A stretch of 7,470 nucleotides of DNA from Chitinophagia bacterium (GCA_010027295.1 RGVM01000116.1:1-7470); one strand, 5' to 3'; shown: positions 1 to 6,661, counted from the first letter of the stretch. The notes: generated by a model from the sequence alone, not told the origin. Program-made: numbers and translations.

Positions 1-183
1 ACGGGAGAGGGTGGAGCGGTCCTGGTCGGTCACATGCACGAGTATGTTCTTGATCTCGTAGTCGGCGGCATTGGGCAGCACGAGCAGCTGGATGATGGGC
101 ATGACCACCACCAGCCGGATGATGGCGGGGTTGCGGCGTATCTGCCCGAACTCCTTGCGTATGATGACGAGCAGCCTCCTCAT
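1..183 (-). CDS. ABC-2 type transporter permease, second subunit (partial, N-terminal 61 codons)
   Basis: The reading frame opens with ATG at 183-181 and runs off the left edge without a stop, so only the N-terminus is visible. It begins MRRLLVIIRKEFGQIRRNP, the usual cytoplasmic start of ABC-2 permeases (a basic amphipathic helix with KEF and an R-N-P turn). A first membrane segment follows at about residues 21-41 (IIRLVVVMPIIQLLVLPNAA), and then the start of an extracytoplasmic domain (YEIKNILVHVTDQD). This layout matches the neighbouring permease, so the two probably form the heterodimeric membrane channel, as YbhS and YbhR are thought to do. Its ATG overlaps the TGA of the preceding gene as ATGA (180-183), which suggests translational coupling. 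The rest of the gene and the 3' end of the operon lie outside the window. The family call is firm; the substrate is unknown. Confidence 0.88.
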   Translation of the reverse strand, partial: MRRLLVIIRKEFGQIRRNPAIIRLVVVMPIIQLLVLPNAADYEIKNILVHVTDQDRSTLSR

Positions 184-1286
184 TCGAGCCTGAGTTTGAA
201 TTTTCGGACAGCCAGGGTGGTGAAGAATACGAACATGCCCGCCAGCACAAGGGTTTCCTTCCAGACGGCGGCGATGCCCGTACCCTTGATCATCACGGAC
301 CGCACGATGACGAAGAACCAGCGGGCCGGGACGACGTTCGACAGTACGCGCAGCGGCAGGGGCATGTTCTCTATCGGGAACATGAAGCCGCTGAGCATGA
401 TGGTGGGCAGGAACATGCCGATCAGCGAGATGAACATGGCCGTCTGCTGCGAGGCGGTGGCCGTGGAAATCAAAAGTCCCAGCGAGAGCGCCACACCCGT
501 GAACAGGGCGCTCTCGGCGAAAAGCAGTCCCACATGGCCGCGTATCGGCACGTCGAGTACAAACACGCTCAGCAGCAGGATGGTGGTGATGTTGAAGAAC
601 GACACCAGCAGGTAGGGTACCGCCTTGGCCAGGATGATCCGGAGAGGGCGCATGGGCGAGACGAGCATGACCTCCATGGTGCCCATCTCCTTCTCACGCA
701 CGACCGTCAGGGCCGTCATCATCGTGCATACCAGCAGCAGCACCATCGCCATCACACCGGGCACGAAGTTGTAGGCGCCCTTAAGCTGGGGGTTGTAGCG
801 CATGCGCGTCTCGCTGCGGATCGAGAAGGGGGGCTGCGCCGGTCCCGCCAGCTCCCGCGAGAAGTCGGCCACGACGGCTTCCGCGTAGTTGACCAGGGTG
901 TTGGCGGTGTTGGGGTCGCTCGCGTCGGCGATGAGTTGTACGGTGGCACCGTCGGGCCTCCGAGTCGCCGCCTCGAAATCGGCCGGCACCACGAGGGCGA
1001 TGCGGCAAACGCCTCTCCGGAAGGCCCTGTCGATCCCCTCCGGTCCGGTGACGGCTCCGGCCGACTCGAAGTATCGGCTGGCCTCCAGCCGCTGGATGAG
1101 CCGGTGCGACATAGGATCTCCCGAGTGGTCGACATACACGAAGCGGGCGTTTTTCACCTCGTTGGTGAGGGCGAAGCCGAAGATGAGGATCTGCACCATG
1201 GGCATGCCGACGAGGATGATCAGCGTCCGCGGGTCCCGCAGGATATGGATGAATTCCTTTTTGACGAATTGCAGGAACTGTTTCAT
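180..1286 (-). CDS. ABC-2 type transporter permease (YbhS/YbhR-like)
   Basis: This 368-residue inner-membrane protein has the ABC-2 exporter permease layout (ABC2_membrane_3 type). It starts with a cytoplasmic helix (KKEFIHILRDPRTLIIL), then TM1 at about 22-42. A periplasmic domain of roughly 130 residues follows (about 45-172, opening NARFVYVDHSGDP). A C-terminal bundle of about five segments lies near 175-195, 224-244, 253-273, 283-303 and 343-361. The stretch VREKEMGTMEVMLVSPMRP (196-214) is the conserved cytoplasmic motif of this family that contacts the ATPase. The start lies 10 bp after the stop of the upstream ATPase gene, and its own stop overlaps the next permease by 4 bp. Relatives such as E. 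coli YbhS and YhhJ pair with a second permease, an HlyD-like adaptor and tandem ATPase halves. Length and motifs look intact. Its export role is inferred from the adaptor and TolC genes in the same operon; the substrate is unknown. Confidence 0.93.
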   Translation of the reverse strand: MKQFLQFVKKEFIHILRDPRTLIILVGMPMVQILIFGFALTNEVKNARFVYVDHSGDPMSHRLIQRLEASRYFESAGAVTGPEGIDRAFRRGVCRIALVVPADFEAATRRPDGATVQLIADASDPNTANTLVNYAEAVVADFSRELAGPAQPPFSIRSETRMRYNPQLKGAYNFVPGVMAMVLLLVCTMMTALTVVREKEMGTMEVMLVSPMRPLRIILAKAVPYLLVSFFNITTILLLSVFVLDVPIRGHVGLLFAESALFTGVALSLGLLISTATASQQTAMFISLIGMFLPTIMLSGFMFPIENMPLPLRVLSNVVPARWFFVIVRSVMIKGTGIAAVWKETLVLAGMFVFFTTLAVRKFKLRLE

Positions 1287-1296
1287 GCGGTCTGCT

Positions 1297-2037
1297 TCAT
1301 TCGGTGCGACGGGCCTGTCTGGCGAGCCTTAGGAAAACCTCATTGATGCTGTCCGTGTCGTGTTCACGCTTCAGGCCCGCCGGGGTGTCCAGTGCCTCTA
1401 TGCGCCCGTCGACCATGATCGAGACGCGGTCGCAGTATTCGGCCTCGTCCATATAGTGGGTGGTGACGAATACCGTGATGCCCCTGTCGGCGGCACGATA
1501 GATCATCTTCCAGAACTCTCGCCTCGTGATGGGGTCCACGCCTCCGGTCGGCTCGTCGAGGAAGACGATGCCGGGCTCGTGTAGGATGGCCACAGAGAAT
1601 GCCAGCCGTTGTTTCCATCCCGGAGGAAGGCTTCGTACCAGCGCCTTGCGCTCCGCTGTGAGTCCCAGCTCCTCCAGCATCCTGTCGCCCCGCTCGCGCA
1701 CCTCGGCCCGTCCGAGGCCGTAGATGCCGGCGTAGAAACGGATGTTCTCGACGACGGAGAGGTCGTCGTACAGCGAAAAGCGCTGGCTCATATAGCCGAT
1801 ACTTCGCTTAATGGCCTCCGTCTCCGTCCATACGTCATAGCCGGCCACTCGCGCCTTCCCTGCGCTGGGCTTCAGCAGGCCGCAGAACATTCGCATGGCC
1901 GTCGTCTTCCCGGCGCCGTTGGCGCCCAGGAAGCCGAAGATCTCACCGCGGGCAACCGACAGTGAGATGGCGTCCACGGCGGTGAAGTCGCCGAAGCGCC
2001 GCGTGAGTCCCTCGGCCTGTATGACGTCTTCAGTCAT
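1297..2037 (-). CDS. ABC transporter ATP-binding protein, catalytically complete half (YbhF C-half-like)
   Basis: This 246-residue cytoplasmic nucleotide-binding subunit resembles the C-terminal half of E. coli YbhF. Visible motifs are Walker A GANGAGKT (38-45), the Q-loop glutamine in YMSQRFSLY (Q85), Walker B IVFLDE (157-162), a D-loop region after PTGGVD, and the switch histidine in VTTHYMDEAEYCDRV (H194). The signature, normally LSGGQ, reads LPPGW (137-141) inside SLPPGWKQRLAFS. As I recall it, the YbhF C-half has a similar LPLGF, so this looks like a lineage trait and not damage. The ATG lies within the end of the previous ATPase gene, an 8-bp overlap at 2030-2037, which argues for coupled synthesis at matched levels. 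It probably dimerises with that ATPase and drives the two permeases. Length is normal for a single domain. Confidence 0.94.
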   Translation of the reverse strand: MTEDVIQAEGLTRRFGDFTAVDAISLSVARGEIFGFLGANGAGKTTAMRMFCGLLKPSAGKARVAGYDVWTETEAIKRSIGYMSQRFSLYDDLSVVENIRFYAGIYGLGRAEVRERGDRMLEELGLTAERKALVRSLPPGWKQRLAFSVAILHEPGIVFLDEPTGGVDPITRREFWKMIYRAADRGITVFVTTHYMDEAEYCDRVSIMVDGRIEALDTPAGLKREHDTDSINEVFLRLARQARRTE

Positions 2038-2932
2038 GGCTTTCCTTCATGAGCGAGATGAAGCAATCCTCGATGTCGGGCGTCACTTCGACGGCCTCGA
2101 GTTCTTCCGGCCAGACTATCCGGTCGGGATCAACGGCCACCACCGCATGCACACGCTCGCCGAAGGGGTAGGCGTCGACCACACCATCGACTCCTTCGAG
2201 TCGTTCCAGCGTGCGTAGCATGCCGGGCCCCTTCACGGCCATCACCCTCCTGCCGTATCCGCGGCGCACACCTTCGGGCGTGTCGACGCGGAGGATGCGG
2301 CCCTGCTGTATCAGGGCGACTCGGTCGCAGAGCGAGGCCTCGTCCATGTAGGGCGTCGAGACCACGATGGTGAGTCCCTGGGCCTTCAGCCGCTTGAGCA
2401 TCTCCCAGAACTCCTTCCTGGAGACGGCGTCGACGCCTGTGGTGGGCTCGTCCAGGAAGAGGGTGCGCGGACGGTGGATCAGGGCGCAACAAAGGGCCAG
2501 CTTCTGCTTCATGCCGCCAGAGAGGTTGCCCGCACGGAAGCGCCGGAAGGGCTCTATCTGTGTGTAGATGTCCTGTACGAGATGCAGGTTCTCCCGCATG
2601 TCGGTGTCGAAGATGCTGGCGAAGAAGGCCAGGTTCTCCTCCACCGTGAGGTCGGTGTAGAGCGAGAACCTGCCGGGCATGTAGCCGAGCTGTGTGCGCA
2701 GGCGGCGGTAGTCTTTCACCACATCGAGTCCGTTCACGGAAGCGTGTCCCGCGTCGGGCAGCAGCAGTGTCGTCAGGATGCGGAAGAGGGAGGTCTTGCC
2801 TGCCCCGTCGGGCCCGATGAGTCCGAAGAGCTCCCCGTCGGCCACGTCGAGGCTGACACCGCGCAGGGCCTCGGTGCGGGCCTTGCCGGCAGCATAGGCC
2901 TTTGAGACATCCCGTATCGTGATCGCGTCCAT
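2030..2932 (-). CDS. ABC transporter ATP-binding protein, degenerate-site half (YbhF N-half-like)
   Basis: This 300-residue ABC ATPase resembles the N-terminal half of E. coli YbhF, including the unusual GPDGAGKT Walker A (40-47). The signature LSGGM (137-141) and Walker B LFLDE (158-162, with the catalytic Glu) are canonical. Two catalytic-support residues are altered. The Q-loop glutamine is Gly87 (YMPGRFSLY, codon 2672-2674, GGC), and the switch histidine is Pro194 (VSTPYMDEA, codon 2351-2353, CCC). A C-terminal extension of about 80 residues (about 222-300) follows the core; its end, VTPDIEDCFISLM, resembles the tail element seen in these exporters. The gene starts 2 bp after the adaptor stop and overlaps the next ATPase by 8 bp. 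It is probably one half of a heterodimer in which it supplies the working signature motif. The frame is intact, so it is not a pseudogene. Confidence 0.93.
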   Translation of the reverse strand: MDAITIRDVSKAYAAGKARTEALRGVSLDVADGELFGLIGPDGAGKTSLFRILTTLLLPDAGHASVNGLDVVKDYRRLRTQLGYMPGRFSLYTDLTVEENLAFFASIFDTDMRENLHLVQDIYTQIEPFRRFRAGNLSGGMKQKLALCCALIHRPRTLFLDEPTTGVDAVSRKEFWEMLKRLKAQGLTIVVSTPYMDEASLCDRVALIQQGRILRVDTPEGVRRGYGRRVMAVKGPGMLRTLERLEGVDGVVDAYPFGERVHAVVAVDPDRIVWPEELEAVEVTPDIEDCFISLMKESHD

Positions 2933-2934
2933 GT

Positions 2935-3876
2935 TCAGAAGCGTATCTCGCCGTACATGCCGATGCGAAGCGTGCCATCGTTCGGGACGCGCACCTTGAC
3001 GGCATACACGAGGTTGGCGCGCTCGTCCTTCGTCTGGATGGTCTTGGGGGTGAACTCGGCCCTTGGTGATATCCAGGTGAGGGTGCCGGCGTGTTCGGCG
3101 TAGTCGTCGGCCCCGCGGTCGGTGAACACCTTCACCTTCCTGCCTACGGAGAGTGTCGACGCCTGGTCGCCGGTGACGTAGGCGCGCAGGGTGAGTTCGT
3201 GCAGGTCGGCCACCTTGTACAGCGGGCGCCCCGGGACGGCCGTCTCGCCGATGTTGGTATAGGTGGCGATGACGACTCCGGCGGCGGGGTTCACGATGCC
3301 GGTGCGACGCAGCTGGTCCTCGAGCTGTTCGGCCCGCTTGCGCAGCGGTTCGGTCTCGCTGAGGGCGGCCCGGTTCTGGTTGGCGGTGAGGGCGCGCTGC
3401 ACGGCAACCTGCTGGCGGGTGACGGCCATCTGGCGACGGACCGACTCGAGCTGGAAGCGCAGGTCGTCGACCTGCTTGCCGGTGGCGGCGTCCTTCTTGA
3501 GGAGCCCCTCCGCCCTTGCGAGCTCCCGCACCAGGTTGTCGAGCTGTGCCTGCTGTACGGCGAGCTGGTCGTTCAGCAGGGCCACCTGCGGCGCGGGGTC
3601 TGTCGTGCGCTCCTGCAAGGCTCTGAGCGAGGCTTCGGCCTGTTCGCGCTGCAGCTCCAGGCTGCGCCCCTCGATGCGGCCGACGGTGTCGCCGGCGGCC
3701 AGGCTATCGCCCTCGGCGACCTTCCATTCGACGATGCGGCCACTGGCCTCTGGGGAGACGAGGACTTCTTCGGCCTCGAAGCTACCCTGTGCGTCGAAAG
3801 CTTCGTTCCCCTGTCGGCAGGAAAGGCAGAGGATGGCGATGAGTGGGAGGTATCTCATGATCTGTGATTGGGTCAT
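2935..3876 (-). CDS. HlyD/YbhG-like periplasmic adaptor (membrane fusion protein), probable lipoprotein
   Basis: This periplasmic adaptor of 313 residues would link the inner-membrane ABC exporter to the TolC-type channel. The N-terminus has a hydrophobic signal (RYLPLIAILCLSC) ending at Cys20. The residues before it (CLS) fit a lipobox loosely, so lipid anchoring is likely but not certain. A first lipoyl-like half-motif lies at about 40-70 (VSPEASGRIVEWKVAEGDSL). A long Gln/Leu/Arg-rich alpha-helical hairpin spans about 73-190, and the second half-motif (NPAAGVVIATYTNIGETAVPG) is at 196-216. Beta-barrel and membrane-proximal parts follow, ending with LRIGMYGEIRF. The ATG at 3876 overlaps the TolC stop as ATGA, which is why I chose it. 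A second ATG at 3858 would give a shorter signal peptide starting MRYLPL and is a real alternative. Hairpin length and domain order match YbhG/HlyD_D23-type adaptors. Confidence 0.93.
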   Translation of the reverse strand: MTQSQIMRYLPLIAILCLSCRQGNEAFDAQGSFEAEEVLVSPEASGRIVEWKVAEGDSLAAGDTVGRIEGRSLELQREQAEASLRALQERTTDPAPQVALLNDQLAVQQAQLDNLVRELARAEGLLKKDAATGKQVDDLRFQLESVRRQMAVTRQQVAVQRALTANQNRAALSETEPLRKRAEQLEDQLRRTGIVNPAAGVVIATYTNIGETAVPGRPLYKVADLHELTLRAYVTGDQASTLSVGRKVKVFTDRGADDYAEHAGTLTWISPRAEFTPKTIQTKDERANLVYAVKVRVPNDGTLRIGMYGEIRF

Positions 3877-5177
3877 TTGGTGGAGGATCCGTCGGTGGAA
3901 GGCCGGTCAGAGCCCAGTGTCCAGGCAAGGGCGACACGCGATTGTACAAGCTGCAGCTCATGGAGTCGGAGGGTCTGCCTTGCCATATCCTCGGCGTTCA
4001 CCTCGCGGAGGTAGTCGGCCGCCGTGGCCACGCCCGCTTCGAGTTGCGCCAGGGCGGCCTGCTTGACGGAGGTGCGGAGGGCTATGATGGAGCGGTCGGC
4101 GTCCGTGAGGCGGGAGAGCCTGTCTATGTCGGCTCGCTGCTGGCGTGCCTGAGATTCGGTCTGGAGGCGGAAGGCCTCCGCTTGCAGACCAGCGTTCCGT
4201 ATGCCGATATCGGCGAGGGCCTTCTCTCCGTGTGCCGTATAGCGGGCCCCGAGGTTCCACTGGAAGCGCAGTCCGCCGATGCCGTAGGGCTCGAAGCTGT
4301 TCTTGAGCATGTTTAGGCCCGGCCTGCCGTAGCCGCCCGTGAGGAATAGGCTGGTGCGGGGCCTGAGGCGCGCGTCGGTGAGCGACTTCTGTTGTTCCCC
4401 CAGCAAGGCCTGGAGGCGGAAGAGTTCGAGTTCTGGCCTCTGAATCGTCTCCGTCCCTCCGAACGGAGAAGGGGGGATTTCTAAACGCACAGCCTCTCCC
4501 AGGACCGTGTCGGTCAGGATGCCAAGGGCCTCCGACAATCCCCTGCGCGAGGCGGCGACCTCTATGCGCCGCTGCTCGGCCCGGAGGGCTTCCGCCTTCA
4601 GCGCGTCCAGGGCGGAGCGGAAGGCCGTGCCGCCCTCCACCTGGGCCGATACCTTGCGGATGCCCTCGTCGATGTCGGCCTTCAGGACGTCCGTCTGAGC
4701 CGCCATCGCATCGGAGAGCAGGATGCCGAAATATAAGGCCTGCACCTGCTGCCGCAACCGGTGCAGGTCCACCTCGGCACGGCCCTCCTCCAGCTGCGAC
4801 TGTACTTCGGCGATGCCCAACTGCGCACGCGTCCAACCCCCATCGAAGAGCGTCTGCGCGACGTCCACCGTCAGCCGGTACTGGTCCTTTGACAATGGCT
4901 CAACCTTGAAGGGTGCGTTCGGAATGAGCAGCTGTGTCACGTCGGACTGGTAGGTCGCCTGACCGCCCAGACTGACCTGCGGCAGATAGCCCTTCATCAG
5001 ATTGGAGGCCGTGATGTCGCGTGCCTGCCGGGCAAGGGCCTGCTGTCGCAGGGCGGGGAAATGCTTACGAGCCCGCTCCTCTGCCATGGATAGCGTGAAC
5101 GACTGGCCCCTGAGGCCCGACGGAGCTGCCAGGAGGCCCGCCAGGCAGATGACTTGAAATGTGGAATGGACACTCAT
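3873..5177 (-). CDS. TolC-family outer-membrane efflux protein
   Basis: This 434-residue protein is an outer-membrane factor of the TolC/OEP family, which forms trimeric barrel-plus-tunnel exit ducts. An N-terminal signal peptide is visible (FQVICLAGLLAAPSGLRG, about 7-24), with cleavage probably just before QSFTLSMAEE. Two repeats of long helices plus a strand pair follow. The first strand region is near YLPQVSLGGQATYQSD and the second near PRTSLFLTGGYGRPG, with helices rich in Ala, Gln, Leu and Arg. The frame is open further upstream to 5315, but that part overlaps the TetR gene and has no signal peptide. The ATG at 5177 overlaps the TetR stop as ATGA (5174-5177) and is preferred. Its place directly before the adaptor gene shows it is a dedicated duct for this exporter. 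In E. coli the ybhGFSR locus has no tolC of its own. Specific substrate unknown. Confidence 0.93.
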   Translation of the reverse strand: MSVHSTFQVICLAGLLAAPSGLRGQSFTLSMAEERARKHFPALRQQALARQARDITASNLMKGYLPQVSLGGQATYQSDVTQLLIPNAPFKVEPLSKDQYRLTVDVAQTLFDGGWTRAQLGIAEVQSQLEEGRAEVDLHRLRQQVQALYFGILLSDAMAAQTDVLKADIDEGIRKVSAQVEGGTAFRSALDALKAEALRAEQRRIEVAASRRGLSEALGILTDTVLGEAVRLEIPPSPFGGTETIQRPELELFRLQALLGEQQKSLTDARLRPRTSLFLTGGYGRPGLNMLKNSFEPYGIGGLRFQWNLGARYTAHGEKALADIGIRNAGLQAEAFRLQTESQARQQRADIDRLSRLTDADRSIIALRTSVKQAALAQLEAGVATAADYLREVNAEDMARQTLRLHELQLVQSRVALAWTLGSDRPSTDGSSTK

Positions 5178-5803
5178 CCTGCTGGATTGTATAGGGAATT
5201 GATGATCATCCGGGACGCCCGGCTGCGCCTCAACTCGAGCGCTTGGCGGAAGCCCTCGTCCGAAATACCCATCATGCGCTGCATCATGGGCCGGGCGATC
5301 GCGGGGAATAGGCAAAGGCCAAGGATGTCCATCATGAGCTGCTCGACTGCGATCGGACGAATGCGGCCGGCAGCCGCCTCCTCTGCGATCTGGCGGCGCA
5401 TGGGTTCGAAGTCGGGCAGCACGCCCTCCTCAGAAAGCATGCGGGCGACAAAGCCGGCCCCCTTGCGGTGGGCTTCCGTGATGATGAAAACGGGGATGTA
5501 AGGGTGCTCGAGGCCGACCGTGACGTAGAGTTCGCAAAGGCGGACGACCTTCTCCCGAAGGGGCTCCTCCGAGCGTAATATAATTAGGATGCTTCCGAAG
5601 AACTCTTTCGCACTCGCCCGGAACACCTGCTCGTACAACTGTTCCTTGCTCCGAAAGTAGTAGTGCAGCAGGGCCTTGTTGATGCCCGCCTCGTCGGCGA
5701 TCTCCTGCATCCGAGCCCCGTCGAAGCCCCGTTGCCGGAAGACCTTCGAGGCCGCCTCCAGGATCCGCTCCTCCGTGGGAGCCGCCGTTGCCGTACTTTC
5801 CAT
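5174..5803 (-). CDS. TetR/AcrR-family transcriptional regulator (CecR-like position)
   Basis: This 209-residue DNA-binding regulator is the first gene of the export operon. Its TetR_N domain is at about residues 11-60. It begins EERILEAASKVFRQRGFDG and continues with the helix-turn-helix MQEIADEAGINKALLHYYF (32-50) and the typical RSKEQLYEQVF. The remaining helices form the ligand-binding and dimer domain, which is too variable to name an inducer. The frame stays open to 5944, but the upstream part crosses the predicted promoter and reads through non-conserved residues, so the ATG at 5803 (MESTATAAP) is the start. It leads the transcript that carries the transporter, so it probably represses its own operon until a substrate or related compound binds. 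E. coli CecR (YbiH) holds the same place before ybhGFSR. Autorepression is inference. Confidence 0.93.
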   Translation of the reverse strand: MESTATAAPTEERILEAASKVFRQRGFDGARMQEIADEAGINKALLHYYFRSKEQLYEQVFRASAKEFFGSILIILRSEEPLREKVVRLCELYVTVGLEHPYIPVFIITEAHRKGAGFVARMLSEEGVLPDFEPMRRQIAEEAAAGRIRPIAVEQLMMDILGLCLFPAIARPMMQRMMGISDEGFRQALELRRSRASRMIINSLYNPAG

Positions 5804-5824
5804 ATGGTTTAACTGAATGATTAA

Positions 5825-5859
5825 CAAAGATAGGTATATTCGGAATCCGGGTAAAAAAA
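5825..5859 (-). promoter_or_regulatory. Predicted Bacteroidota-type promoter of the TetR-exporter operon
   Basis: Read on the minus strand, positions 5832-5825 spell TATCTTTG, an exact match to the Bacteroidota -7 consensus TAnnTTTG. Exactly 20 bases upstream is a T-rich stretch (TTTTTTT, 5859-5853) at the place of the -33 element, normally TTTG or TTG. Transcription would start near 5819, leaving a leader of roughly 15 bases before the ATG at 5803. No Shine-Dalgarno sequence is visible, as is common in this phylum. The -7 match is strong and the -33 match only partial. Confidence 0.6.
5838..5849. promoter_or_regulatory. Candidate operator: two overlapping short palindromes in the promoter spacer
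   Basis: Two interleaved 9-bp palindromes, ATTC-G-GAAT (5838-5846) and CGGA-A-TCCG (5841-5849), lie between the -33 and -7 elements of the predicted operon promoter. A bound TetR dimer there would block transcription. Typical TetR-family sites are longer (about 15 bp or more), and the symmetry does not extend past 9 bp, so this could be chance. The placement is what makes it worth noting. Confidence 0.25.
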
Positions 5860-5875
5860 TGTCAGGAGCGGGTTC

Positions 5876-5905
5876 TTTCGTCTCATGGAGGAAGGGGGTA
5901 ATTTG
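5876..5905 (+). promoter_or_regulatory. Weak candidate promoter for the arginyltransferase-like gene
   Basis: On the plus strand, TTTC (5876-5879) is followed after 19 bases by TAATTTG (5899-5905). This resembles the Bacteroidota -33/-7 pair but has one base too few inside the -7 element. If used, transcription would start near 5911, which would exclude the ATG at 5885 and favour the ATG at 5921. Support is modest. Confidence 0.25.
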
Positions 5906-5920
5906 CAGGGACAGAGCTGT

Positions 5921-6661
5921 ATGGCGTACCGGAACATGCATCACCCGACCGGGCTAACGGGCCCGGAGCTGGACGACTACCTGGCCAGGGGCTGGTATCG
6001 CATGCAGCAGTCGATATTCACGATCACCCATTCCTTCCGGGAGTCGGTGATGGATTTCTGCCCGGTCTGGTGGCTGAGGTTTCCCGTCAATGACCTGGCG
6101 GAGCACGATTCGCATGCCCGGATCCGTCGCCGTGCCCGCCATCTCCAGGTACGCCTGCAATCCTCCTTCCATCCGGATGCATCCTCAGAAGAGCTCTATC
6201 GCCGCTATCTGGCGTCGGTGCCCTTTGAAGGGTACCCTTCCATCACGGATGCGCTGTATGGTGAGTCGGATCCCCTCTCGGGCACCATCTACGATACGAA
6301 CGCACTCATCGTCAGCGATGGGAACAAGATGGTGGCGATGGGCATCTTTGACTTGGGGGCGCGAGCCACCGCCTCCATCCTGCATTTCTACGACCCCGAC
6401 TACGCCCGCTACAGTCTGGGCAAGTACCTCATCCTGCTGACGATAGACTTGATCAAGGCGCGGGGCTTCGACTGGTATTATCCGGGCTACGTCGTTACCG
6501 GAGAAAGGCGGTTCGACTACAAGCTCTTCCTGGGGCGGGACAAGGCCTCCTATTTCGATCCCAAAGAACAGGCTTGGGTTCCTTTTCGGGAAGAAATACT
6601 GGAACATATGGAGGCAGGTCCAGAGGAATGGGAGGGCGACTTCGGTGACATGATTTTCTAA
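5921..6661 (+). CDS. Arginyl/leucyl-tRNA--protein transferase-like protein (ATE/Bpt family, Bacteroidota type)
   Basis: This 246-residue cytoplasmic protein resembles the ATE_C (GNAT-fold) family, which moves an amino acid from tRNA to protein N-termini, a step of the N-degron pathway. Family marks are LDDYLARGWYRMQQSIFT (17-34), a basic stretch RIRRRARHLQVRL (67-79), GIFDLGARATASILHFYDPD (141-160), SLGKYLILLTIDLIKARG (165-182) and YYPGYVVTGERRFDYKLF (186-203). The last block corresponds to the GY...YK motif of ATE/Bpt enzymes. The cysteine cluster in the N-terminal part of classical enzymes is missing: only Cys47 remains. The frame also opens at ATG 5885 (12 more residues), but those look non-coding, and a possible promoter overlaps them. 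The gene stands alone, divergent from the exporter operon. The family call is good; which amino acid and target it uses, or whether it is active, cannot be told. Confidence 0.82.
   Translation: MAYRNMHHPTGLTGPELDDYLARGWYRMQQSIFTITHSFRESVMDFCPVWWLRFPVNDLAEHDSHARIRRRARHLQVRLQSSFHPDASSEELYRRYLASVPFEGYPSITDALYGESDPLSGTIYDTNALIVSDGNKMVAMGIFDLGARATASILHFYDPDYARYSLGKYLILLTIDLIKARGFDWYYPGYVVTGERRFDYKLFLGRDKASYFDPKEQAWVPFREEILEHMEAGPEEWEGDFGDMIF

Noticed and set aside
534..1346. A 270-codon plus-strand open frame opposite the permease and the end of the ATPase gene
   Set aside because: It is antisense to two well-supported genes. Its translation is rich in His, Asp, Gln and Arg with no domain or signal, as expected for a shadow frame in GC-rich DNA.
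2130..3005. A 291-codon minus-strand frame overlapping the first ATPase gene in another frame
   Set aside because: The Walker, signature and D-loop motifs are in the 2030-2932 frame. The alternative is a low-complexity His/Arg/Pro/Gly-rich shadow.
3091..4066. Long plus-strand open frames (258 and 267 codons) opposite the adaptor and the TolC gene
   Set aside because: Both are antisense to clear HlyD and TolC coding sequence and show no recognisable motifs. High GC lowers stop frequency on the opposite strand.
4448..4469. Inverted repeat TCTCCGT/ACGGAGA with an 8-base loop
   Set aside because: It lies within TolC coding sequence, in a Pro/Gly-rich variable loop (IPPSPFGGTETI), with no U-run. 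It is probably a chance of codon use and not an internal terminator.
5178..5315. Upstream extension of the TolC frame to an ATG at 5315
   Set aside because: It overlaps the TetR 3' end and would bury the signal peptide inside the protein. The ATG at 5177 gives a clean signal peptide and an ATGA junction.
5809..5825. Two TTAAC copies 12 bases apart near the TetR start
   Set aside because: They are a direct repeat of only 5 bases in an AT-rich leader, without dyad symmetry, which is too short to call an operator.
5804..5944. Upstream extension of the TetR frame to an ATG at 5944
   Set aside because: It would carry 47 extra residues across the predicted promoter and overlap the divergent gene. 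The TetR domain begins normally from the ATG at 5803.
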